Below, piece after piece: positions 40,799 to 49,654 of a stretch of DNA of 64,000 nt. Under the pieces are notes generated by a model. That model saw nothing but the letters and a program-made list of their open reading frames with translations, was not told the origin of the DNA and made no database searches. A program made the translations under genes and the position numbers. Numbering within the stretch: position 1 is the first letter of the stretch; each line of letters opens with the position of its first letter. Source of the stretch: Paenibacillus sp. FSL K6-1096 (GTDB taxonomy: Bacteria; Bacillota; Bacilli; Paenibacillales; Paenibacillaceae); assembly GCF_037977055.1 (NCBI RefSeq), contig NZ_CP150274.1, forward strand, positions 5,084,001-5,148,000. The letters are read 5' to 3'.

Positions 40799-41590
40799 TC
40801 AGCTTCCGGTGCTCTTGTAATGCCTTACGCCTATGCGCCAGACCAGCAGGGAGGCTGCGAGGAATCCGGCTCCGGCGGGAAGGGAGAGGAAGCCCAGCCA
40901 CCGGGGATAATCCCAGCCGCACACGGTGGCCGCCGGATAGAAGCTGATGAACAGCATCGGGAGTATGAAGCTGAACACGGATTTCAGGACCCGCGGCATG
41001 TACGGCTCCGGGCAGCGGGTGATCTGGTAGCTGGCATTGGTGAGCAGATAGATCCAGTCCAGCCCTTTGATGGTGAAGAAAGCAAGCCCGGAGGTCAGCA
41101 CGAATACTCCACAGTACATCAGGCAGCCTCCGGCCAGCGCCATTGCCAGAATGCCGAGCCTGCCGGGCGTTAGGGGGACGCCTAGCTGTCCCAGCGCCCA
41201 GCCCGCCGCACAGATCCCGGTAACCGGCCGCACCAGCCGGTGCAGGTGGAATCTGGAGGCGGCGACCTGGACGAACAGGGACCGCGGGCGGAGCAGCAGC
41301 CGGTCGAAATCGCCGGAGCGCAGCAGATGCCACGGAAAATAATCAAAGCCGCGGCATAGACTCTCGGCGAGTCCGAAGGACGCTACAGCCAGCGAGTAGA
41401 CCAGAATGATATGGGCGACAGTCCATTCACCGATATTGCCGAAGCGGGAGAACAGCAGGACGGTGGCTATGGGATCTGAGACCACCACGGTCAGCACCTG
41501 AATCAGCATCAGCCACCAGCCCTTATATTCCAGACCGGACAGCAGATGCATCCGTATATATTTGCAGTAGATTTTACCTTCAGCAAGCAT
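40799..41590 (-). CDS. ABC-2 type transporter permease, subunit 2
   Basis: A 263-residue membrane protein with about six helices. The pattern SFGLAESLCRGFDYFPWHLLRSGDFDRLLLRPRSLFVQVAAS matches the ABC2_membrane_6 (PF06182-like) family, in which paired permeases act with an ATPase as exporters. The start lies 9 bp after the stop of the preceding permease gene. Substrate unknown. Confidence 0.88.
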   Translation of the reverse strand: MLAEGKIYCKYIRMHLLSGLEYKGWWLMLIQVLTVVVSDPIATVLLFSRFGNIGEWTVAHIILVYSLAVASFGLAESLCRGFDYFPWHLLRSGDFDRLLLRPRSLFVQVAASRFHLHRLVRPVTGICAAGWALGQLGVPLTPGRLGILAMALAGGCLMYCGVFVLTSGLAFFTIKGLDWIYLLTNASYQITRCPEPYMPRVLKSVFSFILPMLFISFYPAATVCGWDYPRWLGFLSLPAGAGFLAASLLVWRIGVRHYKSTGS

Positions 41591-41599
41591 TTGTTGATC

Positions 41600-42430
41600 T
41601 CACCCTCCCTGGACGATAATGCTGTGCAGTCTGCGTTGCATGATGAACCGGCCCGCTGCGATGAAGATGAGGCTCCAGAGGAGCTGTAAGCCGATGCCTG
41701 GAAGTGCGGCGGCAGGAGCCACGCTTCCTATATAGAGCTGCAGGGGGATGTCGGCGAATCCGCCAAACGGCTGCAGGTACAGGAAGGTCTGCATGGATTC
41801 CGGCCAGAGCCTCAGGGGAAGATAGGTGCCGGACAACACCCCGCTCACCAGCAGCAGCATATAGGTCGGCCCGTCACCCCACGTAATGTTCAGACGGATC
41901 GCGGTCACCAGCATGGCGAAGGACGAGCACAGCACAAACGCCATAACCACCGACAGCAGAAAACAGAACAGTGCCGGCAGGGAGGCCGGCCCGCCCAGGG
42001 CATAACCGGCAGGCATCAGCAGACCAATGAGCACGGTGGACAGTCCCCGCATCCAACTGGTGCCTAGCTTACCGGCCGAGCTTTTGACGAACCAGTGGGT
42101 GTACAGGTTCATAGGGCGGCATAGCTCGATACCGACGTCGCCGTTGTTGATTTTGCCCATAATCTCGCTGTCGATGTTCATACTCTGGAGCACAAACAGT
42201 CCCTGGGCCAGCCAGACATAGGATATGGCCTGCGGAAGGCTGAGCCCGTTATTGTTCCAGGAGCCGTTCTCGCTGTATGTATAGAACACGGTGAACAGCA
42301 CACATTCTATAAGCGCCCAGAACACACCGACCATTGTACCTGATATGGCGGATACGCGGTATTGAAGCCCTTCGGCCATTCGAATCCGGAAGAGGGAGCG
42401 GCAGGCCCGGCATGTATTTCTAAAGTTCAT
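41600..42430 (-). CDS. ABC-2 type transporter permease, subunit 1
   Basis: A 276-residue permease of the same kind as its neighbour, with about six helices and the characteristic INNGDVGIELCRPMNLYTHWFVKSSAGKLG segment. A CAGGAGGTG lies just before the ATG. It stands between the ATPase gene and the second permease in one minus-strand operon. Confidence 0.88.
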   Translation of the reverse strand: MNFRNTCRACRSLFRIRMAEGLQYRVSAISGTMVGVFWALIECVLFTVFYTYSENGSWNNNGLSLPQAISYVWLAQGLFVLQSMNIDSEIMGKINNGDVGIELCRPMNLYTHWFVKSSAGKLGTSWMRGLSTVLIGLLMPAGYALGGPASLPALFCFLLSVVMAFVLCSSFAMLVTAIRLNITWGDGPTYMLLLVSGVLSGTYLPLRLWPESMQTFLYLQPFGGFADIPLQLYIGSVAPAAALPGIGLQLLWSLIFIAAGRFIMQRRLHSIIVQGG

Positions 42431-42457
42431 CGTGCACCTCCTGGTAGGCTGATGGGC

Positions 42458-43273
42458 TTAACCCAAAGCCAAGTCATTGTACATAGCCGCAATCATCGCA
42501 TCCGTATTCACTTTCATAACGACCTCTGGAGCATACCTCTTCTGCAGGCCCGAGAGCTGTCCGTCATAGAGCAGTTGGCCGTGCCCGATCACCATGACCC
42601 GCTGGCATAATGCCTCAATGTCATCCATATCATGAGTGGTCAGCAGCATCGTAATCCCGTGCTTCCGGTTCTCCTCCTTCAGGAAATTGCGCAGCGCCAG
42701 CTTGGATACCGCATCGAGTCCGATGGTCGGCTCATCCAGAAAAAGAAGCTTCGGCCGGTGCAGCAGCGCCGCCACCAGTTCACATCGCATCCGCTGCCCG
42801 AGCGACAGCTGTCTTACCGGCGTCCTTAAGAGCGCTTCCACACCAAGCGTTGCCGATAACTCCGATAGTCTTAATCTGTAGTCGCCTGGGGGAATGGCAT
42901 AGATATCCTTCAGTACGTCAAAAGAGTCAGCCACCGGCACATCCCACCATAGCTGTGAACGCTGGCCAAACACGACGCCGATCTTGGAGACATGCTCTAC
43001 ACGGTGCTTCCACGGAACCTTACCCAGGATGGTGCATTCTCCGCTGTCCGGTGTCAGGATGCCGCTCATCACCTTGACGGAGGTGGATTTGCCGGCACCG
43101 TTCGGGCCAATGTAACCTACCAGTTCACCCTCCTCAATATCAAAGCTGATGCCTCCGAGTGCATCCACCCGGGTAACATTCCGCATAAACGCGCCTCTCA
43201 GCAGCCCCCATTTTCCTTCGGGCCGTTTGTACACCCTGAAGCTTTTGCGGATCTCTCTCAGTCTGATTTGCAT
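42458..43273 (-). CDS. ABC-2 type transporter ATP-binding protein
   Basis: A 271-residue ATPase: Walker A GPNGAGKSTSVKVMSGIL near 65, signature LSLGQRMRCELVAAL near 160, Walker B LLFLDEPTIGLD. The first part (KSFRVYKRPEGKWGLLRGAFMRN) is usual for DrrA/YhaQ-like exporter ATPases. The frame extends to 43384, but MQIRLREI is taken as the start because CGAAGGAGG precedes it. First gene of the three-gene exporter operon. Confidence 0.92.
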   Translation of the reverse strand: MQIRLREIRKSFRVYKRPEGKWGLLRGAFMRNVTRVDALGGISFDIEEGELVGYIGPNGAGKSTSVKVMSGILTPDSGECTILGKVPWKHRVEHVSKIGVVFGQRSQLWWDVPVADSFDVLKDIYAIPPGDYRLRLSELSATLGVEALLRTPVRQLSLGQRMRCELVAALLHRPKLLFLDEPTIGLDAVSKLALRNFLKEENRKHGITMLLTTHDMDDIEALCQRVMVIGHGQLLYDGQLSGLQKRYAPEVVMKVNTDAMIAAMYNDLALG

Positions 43274-43420
43274 GTCAGTCGCCTCCTTCGTGCAGAAGAT
43301 CATATCATCAGGGGAGGCGTGGGCGACAGCAGCACCAGGAGGCTTCTTGATCCTTGCTGCCAGGCTGGCGGGGGGGGGAATCATTTATTTTCTTCGTTTT
43401 CCATAAAAATGCTTGTTATG

Positions 43421-43450
43421 TTGACATTTCTGTGCTATATTAATTTTATA
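43421..43450 (+). promoter_or_regulatory. Strong promoter of a short orphan transcript
   Basis: TTGACA (43421-43426) with TTTTAT/TTTATA at 43444-43450 (spacer 17-18), in AT-rich surroundings. It points away from the exporter operon and the only downstream features before the next opposing gene are a micro-ORF and a terminator. In 43274-43420 I see nothing else. Confidence 0.55.
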
Positions 43451-43456
43451 GTTAAC

Positions 43457-43535
43457 GCAAGGAAATCATATGTTTTTTTGTATACGTACTGTAAAATAAT
43501 CTTCTATTACCGGTGATGAAATCACCGGTATTTTT
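43457..43535 (+). ncRNA. Candidate small RNA or micropeptide transcript
   Basis: An inferred transcript of about 80 nt between the promoter at 43421-43450 and the terminator at 43509-43535. It contains AAGGA followed by a tiny frame, 43470-43499, encoding MFFCIRTVK. It could be a small regulatory RNA, a dual-function RNA or a remnant. Nothing in the sequence identifies a target. Confidence 0.4.
43509..43535 (+). terminator. Rho-independent terminator of the orphan transcript
   Basis: ACCGGTGAT-GAA-ATCACCGGT, perfect 9-bp stem, followed within two bases by TTTTT. Confidence 0.8.
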
Positions 43536-43579
43536 GCGTTCTCACCCTAATTAGACATCCATGCGTATGAATGCAAAGA

Positions 43580-43607
43580 AAGGTGCCCTGGAATTCCAGG
43601 GCACCTT
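43580..43607 (-). terminator. Perfect 28-bp palindrome, probable terminator of the GNAT gene
   Basis: AAGGTGCCCTGG and its exact complement enclose AATT. On the minus strand TTTCTTTGC follows, giving a modest T-rich tail downstream of the gene at 43681-44157. Confidence 0.6.
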
Positions 43608-43680
43608 ATCTATGGTTGCGGGCAGAGTGTATGCGAAAAACCGAACATAATCGAATTAAGGATATCTATGCTACACTTCG

Positions 43681-44157
43681 TTAATCTGGACGTATCCGCT
43701 CATACTCCCAGATGCTCTGGCTGCTCTCGGCATCATAGATCTCTCCGGTACGGACGAAGCCGTGCTTCTCATAGAAGTGATGATTCCGGACGGCCCACGA
43801 AGGGGTGTCCAGCGTCCAGCGCTTGGCCGCAGGGTATTTGGCCAATAAGAAGTGCATCGCTTCATGCCCAAAGCCTTGATTCTGGTAGAGCGGATCGATG
43901 AAGATGCGGCCGAGATGGCATTCTTCTTCTGAGGGCGACGGGAAAATGATCATTCCCCCGATAATCTTCCCATTATCCAGAAGCTTGTAATAATGGCCTT
44001 GCTGCATTTGCTCCGCCTGCCAGGACACCGAATCATAACCCGGAGGGCCGTCCTCATCTTTATTCTGATAACGGCGGGCATCGTCATTGAAGGTTCTTTT
44101 CTGTACGTCTGCCAACACGGCAGCATCCTGTGGCTCGGCGAATTCAAAGGTCAGCAT
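43681..44157 (-). CDS. GNAT family N-acetyltransferase
   Basis: A 158-residue acetyltransferase. The acetyl-CoA loop is QNQGFGHEAMHFLL (near 95-108), preceded by the beta-4 strand CHLGRIFIDPLY and followed by NHHFYEKHGFVRTGE, the usual final elements of the fold. Substrate unknown. GGGGAGGAAATT precedes the ATG. Confidence 0.9.
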   Translation of the reverse strand: MLTFEFAEPQDAAVLADVQKRTFNDDARRYQNKDEDGPPGYDSVSWQAEQMQQGHYYKLLDNGKIIGGMIIFPSPSEEECHLGRIFIDPLYQNQGFGHEAMHFLLAKYPAAKRWTLDTPSWAVRNHHFYEKHGFVRTGEIYDAESSQSIWEYERIRPD

Positions 44158-44229
44158 TGAAATTTCCTCCCCTGTTTACATTAGTGTGTAACACCATAGT
44201 AAACAGATTCTGAAAAAATTGCCGTTACA

Positions 44230-45123
44230 TTAGTTACCTTCGCCGATTTTCTTGCCGATCCAATCCTCGTAGGTCTTGACTACAGCGGACAGATCCTCGT
44301 CGCCGTAGCCGTGATTGAAGCCGGCCTGGAACAGGCTTTTGGCTACGCCCAGCATAGGCGCAGGGACGCCGGTGGCATCGCTGAGCGAGGAGGCCAGCTT
44401 AAGATCCTTGAGCATCAGCGCAAGGGAGAACTGGTTGCTGAAGTCGCTGTCGATAATCTTCTGGCCCTTCAGCTCGGCCTGTTTGCTGCCGGCTGATCCG
44501 TTCTTCACCAGCTCAAGGAACTTGTCGGCGGGAACGCCGGACTTCACTGCGATCGAGAAGCCTTCCGCGAGCGCGGCATTATGAATGCCGACCATGGCAT
44601 TGTGAGCCAGCTTGGCAACAGCGCCGCTGCCGTTCCCGCCCATATGCAGCAGCAGTCTGCCCATAGAGTCGAAGAGGTCACGGTGCTGTTCAATCACCTC
44701 GGCATGACCGCCGACCATGAAGACCAGGGTGCCGTCAATCGCCGCCGGCTTGCTGCCGGTTACCGGCGCATCAAGGAAGCTGCTGCCCCTCGCTTCAATG
44801 GCAGCGGCCAGCTCCTTGGCCAAGCCGGGGGAGATGGTGCTGGAATCGATGACGGTAACGCCCGGCTGGAGGACAGCAAGGATGCCGTTATCACCGTAGA
44901 ACACCTCACGGATCGAATCGTCATTGCTGATCATGGTAATAATAACATCCTTGCCTGCAGCGGCCGCCTGCGGAGTTGCAGCAGTCTTCGCGCCTTCCTG
45001 CTCCAGCGGCTTACACTTGTCTGCTGTGCGGTTGTACACGGTAACGTCAAAGCCGCTGCGCAGCAGGTTAGAGGCCATTGGCGCGCCCATTGTTCCGAGT
45101 CCGATAAAGCCGATTTGCTTCAT
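44230..45123 (-). CDS. Beta-hydroxyacid dehydrogenase (3-hydroxyisobutyrate / tartronate semialdehyde reductase type)
   Basis: NAD(P)-dependent oxidoreductase of 297 aa. The Rossmann motif GFIGLGTMGAPMASNLL starts at residue 5, DAPVTGSKPAAIDGTLVFMVGG is the substrate-binding signature near 120, and the catalytic Lys is in GAVAKLAHNAMVG near 170. Length fits the GarR/MmsB family. The exact substrate cannot be told from sequence. Confidence 0.9.
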   Translation of the reverse strand: MKQIGFIGLGTMGAPMASNLLRSGFDVTVYNRTADKCKPLEQEGAKTAATPQAAAAGKDVIITMISNDDSIREVFYGDNGILAVLQPGVTVIDSSTISPGLAKELAAAIEARGSSFLDAPVTGSKPAAIDGTLVFMVGGHAEVIEQHRDLFDSMGRLLLHMGGNGSGAVAKLAHNAMVGIHNAALAEGFSIAVKSGVPADKFLELVKNGSAGSKQAELKGQKIIDSDFSNQFSLALMLKDLKLASSLSDATGVPAPMLGVAKSLFQAGFNHGYGDEDLSAVVKTYEDWIGKKIGEGN

Positions 45124-45397
45124 TTCATTTGTCCACCTTTGCTCTTTGGAATCGTGCTATAGTAACCAAGTTTGTCTTTCATTCTAACAGATGGTTCCGG
45201 CCGCTTCCACAGCTCTGGACTGAACAATTGCAGGGCGTATCGGGTAACCGTTTCCATGTGATGAATCTTAACATGTGCTTCAGGCGGGGATGTGCCCTAA
45301 GACCTTGCCAGTCAAGGGAAATTAAAGTATCCTAGAGTATAATGTTGCATCAAACGGTGTCAAATCTAAAGAGATACACAGGAGGCTACCATTACCG

Positions 45398-46753
45398 ATG
45401 TCCAAGAAGATTAAGTTTGACTACACCAAAGCCCTTTCCTTCTTCAGCCAGACCGAGATTGACTACTTCGCCGCTCCGGTGAAGCTGGCCCACGAGCAGC
45501 TGCATAACAAGAGCGGAGCCGGCTCCGATTACCTGGGCTGGATTGATCTCCCGACAGCGTATGACAAGGAAGAATTCGCCCGCATCCAGCAGGCGGCCAA
45601 GAAGATTCAGAATGATTCCGAGGTGCTGATCGTTATCGGCATCGGCGGCTCCTACCTGGGAGCACGGGCTGCGATTGAAGCACTGTCGCACTCCTTCTAC
45701 AACAACCTGTCCAAAGACAAGCGCAAGACGCCTGAGATTTATTTTGCCGGCAACAACATCAGCTCGACCTACATCACGCACCTGCTTGATCTGGTAGAAG
45801 GCAAGGACTTCTCCGTGAACGTCATCTCCAAATCCGGTACGACGACTGAACCGGCGATTGCCTTCCGTATCTTCCGCGCAGCGCTGGAGAAGAAGTACGG
45901 CAAGGAAGAAGCCCGCAAGCGTATCTACGCAACTACAGACAAGGAGAAGGGCGCACTCAAGAAGCTGGCCAATGAAGAAGGCTATGAGTCGTTCATCATC
46001 CCGGATGATGTAGGCGGACGTTATTCCGTACTGACACCGGTAGGCCTCCTGCCGATTGCTGTTGCCGGAATTAACATTGAAGAAATGATGCAGGGAGCGG
46101 CTGCCGCAGCCGATGACTTCAACAACCCTGATGTAGCGACCAATGAGAGCTACCAATATGCAGCAGTGCGCAACGCGCTCTACCGCAAAGGCAAGACTAC
46201 TGAGATTCTCGTGAACTACGAGCCTTCCCTGCACTTCGTCTCCGAATGGTGGAAGCAGCTCTACGGCGAGAGCGAAGGCAAGGACTTCAAGGGGATCTAT
46301 CCTTCCTCCGTTGACTTCTCGACAGACCTGCACTCCATGGGGCAGTTCATTCAAGAGGGGAACCGCAATATCTTCGAGACCGTTATTCAGGTTGAGAATG
46401 TGCAGCACCATGTAACCATCGAGAATGATCCGGATGATCTGGACGGCCTCAACTTCCTGACCGGGCAGACGATGGATTTTGTTAACAAGAAGGCGTTCCA
46501 GGGCACAATGCTGGCGCACACCGACGGACAGGTGCCGAACCTGATTGTGACGATTCCTGACCAGACACCGTATACCTTCGGCTATCTGGTGTACTTCTTC
46601 GAGAAAGCCTGCGGCATCAGCGGATACCTGCTGGGCGTGAATCCATTTGACCAGCCGGGCGTTGAAGCGTACAAGAAGAATATGTTCGCATTGCTGGGCA
46701 AGCCGGGCTACGAGAAGGAGAAGGCTGAGCTGGAAGCCAGACTGACCGAGTAG
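45398..46753 (+). CDS. pgi: Glucose-6-phosphate isomerase
   Basis: Interconverts glucose 6-phosphate and fructose 6-phosphate. 451 aa, the short bacterial form found in Bacillales. Motifs: VIGIGGSYLGARAAIEAL near 80, VISKSGTTTEPAIAFRIF near 145, DDVGGRYSVLTPVGLLP near 205 and FDQPGVEAYKKNMFALLG near the end. CAGGAGG lies about 12 bases before the ATG. In 45124-45397 I see no gene and no convincing regulatory structure. Confidence 0.97.
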   Translation: MSKKIKFDYTKALSFFSQTEIDYFAAPVKLAHEQLHNKSGAGSDYLGWIDLPTAYDKEEFARIQQAAKKIQNDSEVLIVIGIGGSYLGARAAIEALSHSFYNNLSKDKRKTPEIYFAGNNISSTYITHLLDLVEGKDFSVNVISKSGTTTEPAIAFRIFRAALEKKYGKEEARKRIYATTDKEKGALKKLANEEGYESFIIPDDVGGRYSVLTPVGLLPIAVAGINIEEMMQGAAAAADDFNNPDVATNESYQYAAVRNALYRKGKTTEILVNYEPSLHFVSEWWKQLYGESEGKDFKGIYPSSVDFSTDLHSMGQFIQEGNRNIFETVIQVENVQHHVTIENDPDDLDGLNFLTGQTMDFVNKKAFQGTMLAHTDGQVPNLIVTIPDQTPYTFGYLVYFFEKACGISGYLLGVNPFDQPGVEAYKKNMFALLGKPGYEKEKAELEARLTE

Positions 46754-46796
46754 TACCTGCTTTTACGCAGATTTTCTCAACCTAACTTTAGTCATC

Positions 46797-46835
46797 AGGA
46801 GCAGTCCATAGGTAGCCATTACCGGGGCTGCTCCT
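46797..46835 (+). terminator. Hairpin after pgi
   Basis: AGGAGCAG pairs with CTGCTCCT around a 23-base partly paired loop. No T run, so a weak call. Confidence 0.4.
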
Positions 46836-46881
46836 AGATATATATCAAGTCATCACTTGTATATTAAGGAATGGACAACAG

Positions 46882-47514
46882 ATGCTGGAACAATACCGTA
46901 CGGTGCGTGCTCCCGGCTCGCGGGAGGTCGTCATCCGTAAATCACGCTTCATCGGGCATGTCATGCCGGTGGAGAACGAAGAGGAAGCACTGCAGTTTAT
47001 CGATACCATCAAGAAGCAGCACTGGAATGCTACACATAACTGTTCTGCTTATATGATTGGTGAGAGGGATGAGATCCAGAGACAGTCTGACGACGGGGAA
47101 CCGGGTGGAACGGCCGGGAAACCGATTTTGGAGGTAATCCGCAGCCAACAGGTGAAGAATGTCGCTATTGTCGTTACCCGTTATTTCGGAGGCATTATGC
47201 TGGGCGCAGGCGGACTGATCCGGGCCTATACTGACGGTGCTGTGCTGGCGCTGGAAGCCGGAGAGGTCATCACACGCGTGCTGAGACGGGAGGTATTCGT
47301 GGAAATCGAGTACACCTGGCTGGGCAAGGTGGAGAATGCGCTGCGGGGCAGGAATATCCAGACAGGGGAGACTTTGTTCACGGATAAAGTTACACTGCTG
47401 TGTCTTCCGCGCAATGATGAAGGTGACGCATTTATCGCATGGATAACCGATCTTACCGGGGGGCAAGCCCGGGTTACAGAAGGGCGGCGGCTTTACTACA
47501 GCGAAGGGGAATAA
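46882..47514 (+). CDS. YigZ/IMPACT family protein
   Basis: A 210-residue protein of the conserved YigZ (B. subtilis YvyE) family. The N-terminal domain carries the family signature SDDGEPGGTAGKPILEVI and VVTRYFGGIMLGAGGLIRAY; a C-terminal EF-G-like domain follows (TWLGKVENALRGRNIQ...). Family members are linked to translation control, with no firm activity. The next gene starts three bases after its stop. Confidence 0.95.
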   Translation: MLEQYRTVRAPGSREVVIRKSRFIGHVMPVENEEEALQFIDTIKKQHWNATHNCSAYMIGERDEIQRQSDDGEPGGTAGKPILEVIRSQQVKNVAIVVTRYFGGIMLGAGGLIRAYTDGAVLALEAGEVITRVLRREVFVEIEYTWLGKVENALRGRNIQTGETLFTDKVTLLCLPRNDEGDAFIAWITDLTGGQARVTEGRRLYYSEGE

Positions 47515-47517
47515 GCG

Positions 47518-48099
47518 ATGGCAAGAAGAGCAGTGGAACAGGAGTTGTCGAGAGAGAGAATATTGGAGGCGGCGAGGCATCTTTTCATCACCAAAGGGTA
47601 CCGTGCCATTTCGATGCGCAGTATTGGCCAGCACCTGGGGTATAGCCACGGCTCTTTATATTACCATTTCAAAGAGAAGGCTGAACTATTCTACGCAATC
47701 GTTGTCGAGGATTTCAATTATGTGGCCTCCCTGCTGAATGAAGCCATGGAAGCTCCGCCGGTAGAAGGCATGACCCGGGTGGAGCAGCTGATGATGGAGT
47801 TCATCCGGTTCGGGCTAGACCATCCGTATCAGTATGAGATTATGTTCATGATCCGTGACGAAGAGCTGCTGGCGTATTGCCGGGCAGAACAGGGCCGATG
47901 TTTCGAGTTATTTGCTAGTATTGTCCGCCGCCATATGAAGGAAGAGGGATATGTGTCCGAGGATTGGCAGAGTGTGCCACTGACCTTGTTCCTGTCCGCT
48001 CACGGCTTTATTTCTTATTATATTCAGGATAAGGTGCATTTTGAGGATGTGAAGCAAGCGGCGATTACCCATGTCAAGGTATTAAGCCGCAGCCTGTAG
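47518..48099 (+). CDS. TetR family transcriptional regulator
   Basis: A 193-residue regulator. The N-terminal TetR HTH spans about 12-58 (RERILEAARHLFITKGYRAISMRSIGQHLGYSHGSLYYHFKEKAELF); the C-terminal ligand/dimer domain is helical and resembles the TetR_C_13/WHG type by eye. It is closely coupled to yigZ (3-bp gap, ribosome binding site GAAGGGGAA inside yigZ). No target is evident nearby. Confidence 0.93.
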   Translation: MARRAVEQELSRERILEAARHLFITKGYRAISMRSIGQHLGYSHGSLYYHFKEKAELFYAIVVEDFNYVASLLNEAMEAPPVEGMTRVEQLMMEFIRFGLDHPYQYEIMFMIRDEELLAYCRAEQGRCFELFASIVRRHMKEEGYVSEDWQSVPLTLFLSAHGFISYYIQDKVHFEDVKQAAITHVKVLSRSL

Positions 48100-48191
48100 G
48101 AAGCCGTTTTTTTATTGCTTTGCACTTTAGAGCGTTGCATTGGTATAACATTGCCTGGTGAAAGTGTTATAGAAGCTATAAATAATATAGA

Positions 48192-48223
48192 GAGCAGCCC
48201 CGCCGGTAACGCCGGGGCTGCTC
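48192..48223. terminator. Bidirectional hairpin between convergent genes
   Basis: GAGCAGCCCCGCCG and its near-perfect complement enclose a GTAA loop, with T-rich sequence on both sides. It can end the tetR transcript and the convergent yjbQ-like transcript. Confidence 0.75.
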
Positions 48224-48243
48224 TTCTTATATTTTGGGGTATT

Positions 48244-48648
48244 TTAGCCTTCCACGATTTTGAGATAATACTGGCGGTGCCTGGGGCCGTCGAATTCACA
48301 GAAATAGATCCCCTGCCAGCGGCCCAGCAGGACTGCACCTTCATGGATGATGAGGGTCTGCGAGGGACCGGCCGTAATCGACTTCAGGTGGCTGGCGGTA
48401 TTGCCTTCAGCATGGCGGTATTTGGGATGCTCCCACGGAAAAACCTCGTCAAGCCGCATGATCACATCATGCTTCACATCAGGATCGGCATTCTCATTGA
48501 TCGCGATTCCGGCTGTCGTGTGTGGACAGTAGACGGTGATGATACCGTTTTGCACTCCGCTTTTCTTCACATAGGCTTGGACTTCCCGCGTAATATCGCG
48601 TAATTCATCCCGTTTGCTGGTGCTAATCTCCATCGTATGCAGCTTCAT
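48244..48648 (-). CDS. YjbQ family protein (UPF0047, secondary thiamine-phosphate synthase)
   Basis: A 134-residue protein matching the YjbQ family over its length: VYCPHTTAGIAINENADPDV, HAEGNTASHLKSITAGPSQTLII, GRWQGIYFCEFDGPRHR. The conserved His/Glu/Asn set is intact. Family members have weak thiamine-phosphate synthase activity; the physiological role is unclear. Confidence 0.94.
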   Translation of the reverse strand: MKLHTMEISTSKRDELRDITREVQAYVKKSGVQNGIITVYCPHTTAGIAINENADPDVKHDVIMRLDEVFPWEHPKYRHAEGNTASHLKSITAGPSQTLIIHEGAVLLGRWQGIYFCEFDGPRHRQYYLKIVEG

Positions 48649-48715
48649 GAAATCCTCTCCTTATTGGACCAAAGTGTTTGTTACTTATACTTTTACCCAA
48701 ACGCTATAAAAGTAA

Positions 48716-48745
48716 TTGACGGATTCAGGCAGTGTTTGGTAAAGT
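48716..48745 (+). promoter_or_regulatory. Candidate promoter of the sulfate transporter operon
   Basis: TTGACG (48716-48721) and TAAAGT (48740-48745), spacer 18. Downstream, 48760-48785 is AT-rich and includes TTAATAGGAATAAT, which loosely resembles a CymR half site; that reading is a guess. Confidence 0.4.
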
Positions 48746-48838
48746 AATGATAACTTAAAACCAAGTATATTAATAGGAATAATCAAACCTTAAAGGCAAG
48801 TATGCCGACCGGACATCCGGAGGTGGGGGGCTTATCCA

Positions 48839-49654
48839 TTGAATTCACTGATCAGGCACAAGGGCTGGACTTGGGGGTTTCGCACAACGATTCTACTGTA
48901 CTTCGTAGTGCTGATTGTATTACCCATACTCGGCGTCTATTACAATTCATTCTCGCTGGGCCTTAGAAGCTTCACCGAGAGCATACTTGATCCGATTGCC
49001 TGGAAGTCGGTCCTGTTAACGCTCAAGCTGGCTGTCATTGCTGCATTTATTAATGTGGTGCTTGGAACGATGACCGCCTGGGTGCTTATCCGCTACAAAT
49101 TCCCGGGAAGGGCGCTGCTGAACAGTCTGGTGGATCTCCCGTTTGCGCTGCCGACTGCGGTTGGAGGACTCATGATTCTGCTGCTGCTCGGGCCGGGAAG
49201 CCTGATTGGGGGCCTTGCGGAGTCGCTGGGCTTCGAGATTGTGTTCCATCAGCCGGCGATTGTGATTGCGATGGTGTTCGTCACGTTCCCCTTCGTAATC
49301 CGGGCGGTGCAGCCGCTGCTGGAGGAGCTGGATGCTTCTGAAGAAGAGGCGGCGTATACGATGGGGGCGCGGCCTGTCCGGGTGTTCCTGCAGGTTATCC
49401 TTCCTTCGATGCTGCCCGGTATGATTAGCGGCGGGATGCTGGCCTTCTCGCGGGCGCTGGCCGAATTCGGTGCAGTAGTTCTGGTAGCTGGCAATATTCC
49501 GGGGCGTACGCTGGTGTCGTCGGTGTTCATCTTCGGAGAGGTAGAGAGCGACAATCCGGTGGGGGCCGCTGCGGTGTCGATTCTTCTGCTGACCTTATCC
49601 TTCGCGATTCTCTGGCTGATCAGCCTGGTGCAGATGCGGGGGAGAAGAGCATGA
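48839..49654 (+). CDS. cysT: Sulfate ABC transporter permease CysT
   Basis: A 271-residue inner-membrane permease with about six helices. The EAA loop is EEEAAYTMGARPVRVFLQVILPSMLPGMISG near 180-210 and ALAEFGAVVLVAGNIPGRT is typical of sulfate permeases. TTG start with CCGGAGGTGGGGGG upstream. The next gene overlaps its last four bases. Confidence 0.94.
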   Translation: MNSLIRHKGWTWGFRTTILLYFVVLIVLPILGVYYNSFSLGLRSFTESILDPIAWKSVLLTLKLAVIAAFINVVLGTMTAWVLIRYKFPGRALLNSLVDLPFALPTAVGGLMILLLLGPGSLIGGLAESLGFEIVFHQPAIVIAMVFVTFPFVIRAVQPLLEELDASEEEAAYTMGARPVRVFLQVILPSMLPGMISGGMLAFSRALAEFGAVVLVAGNIPGRTLVSSVFIFGEVESDNPVGAAAVSILLLTLSFAILWLISLVQMRGRRA

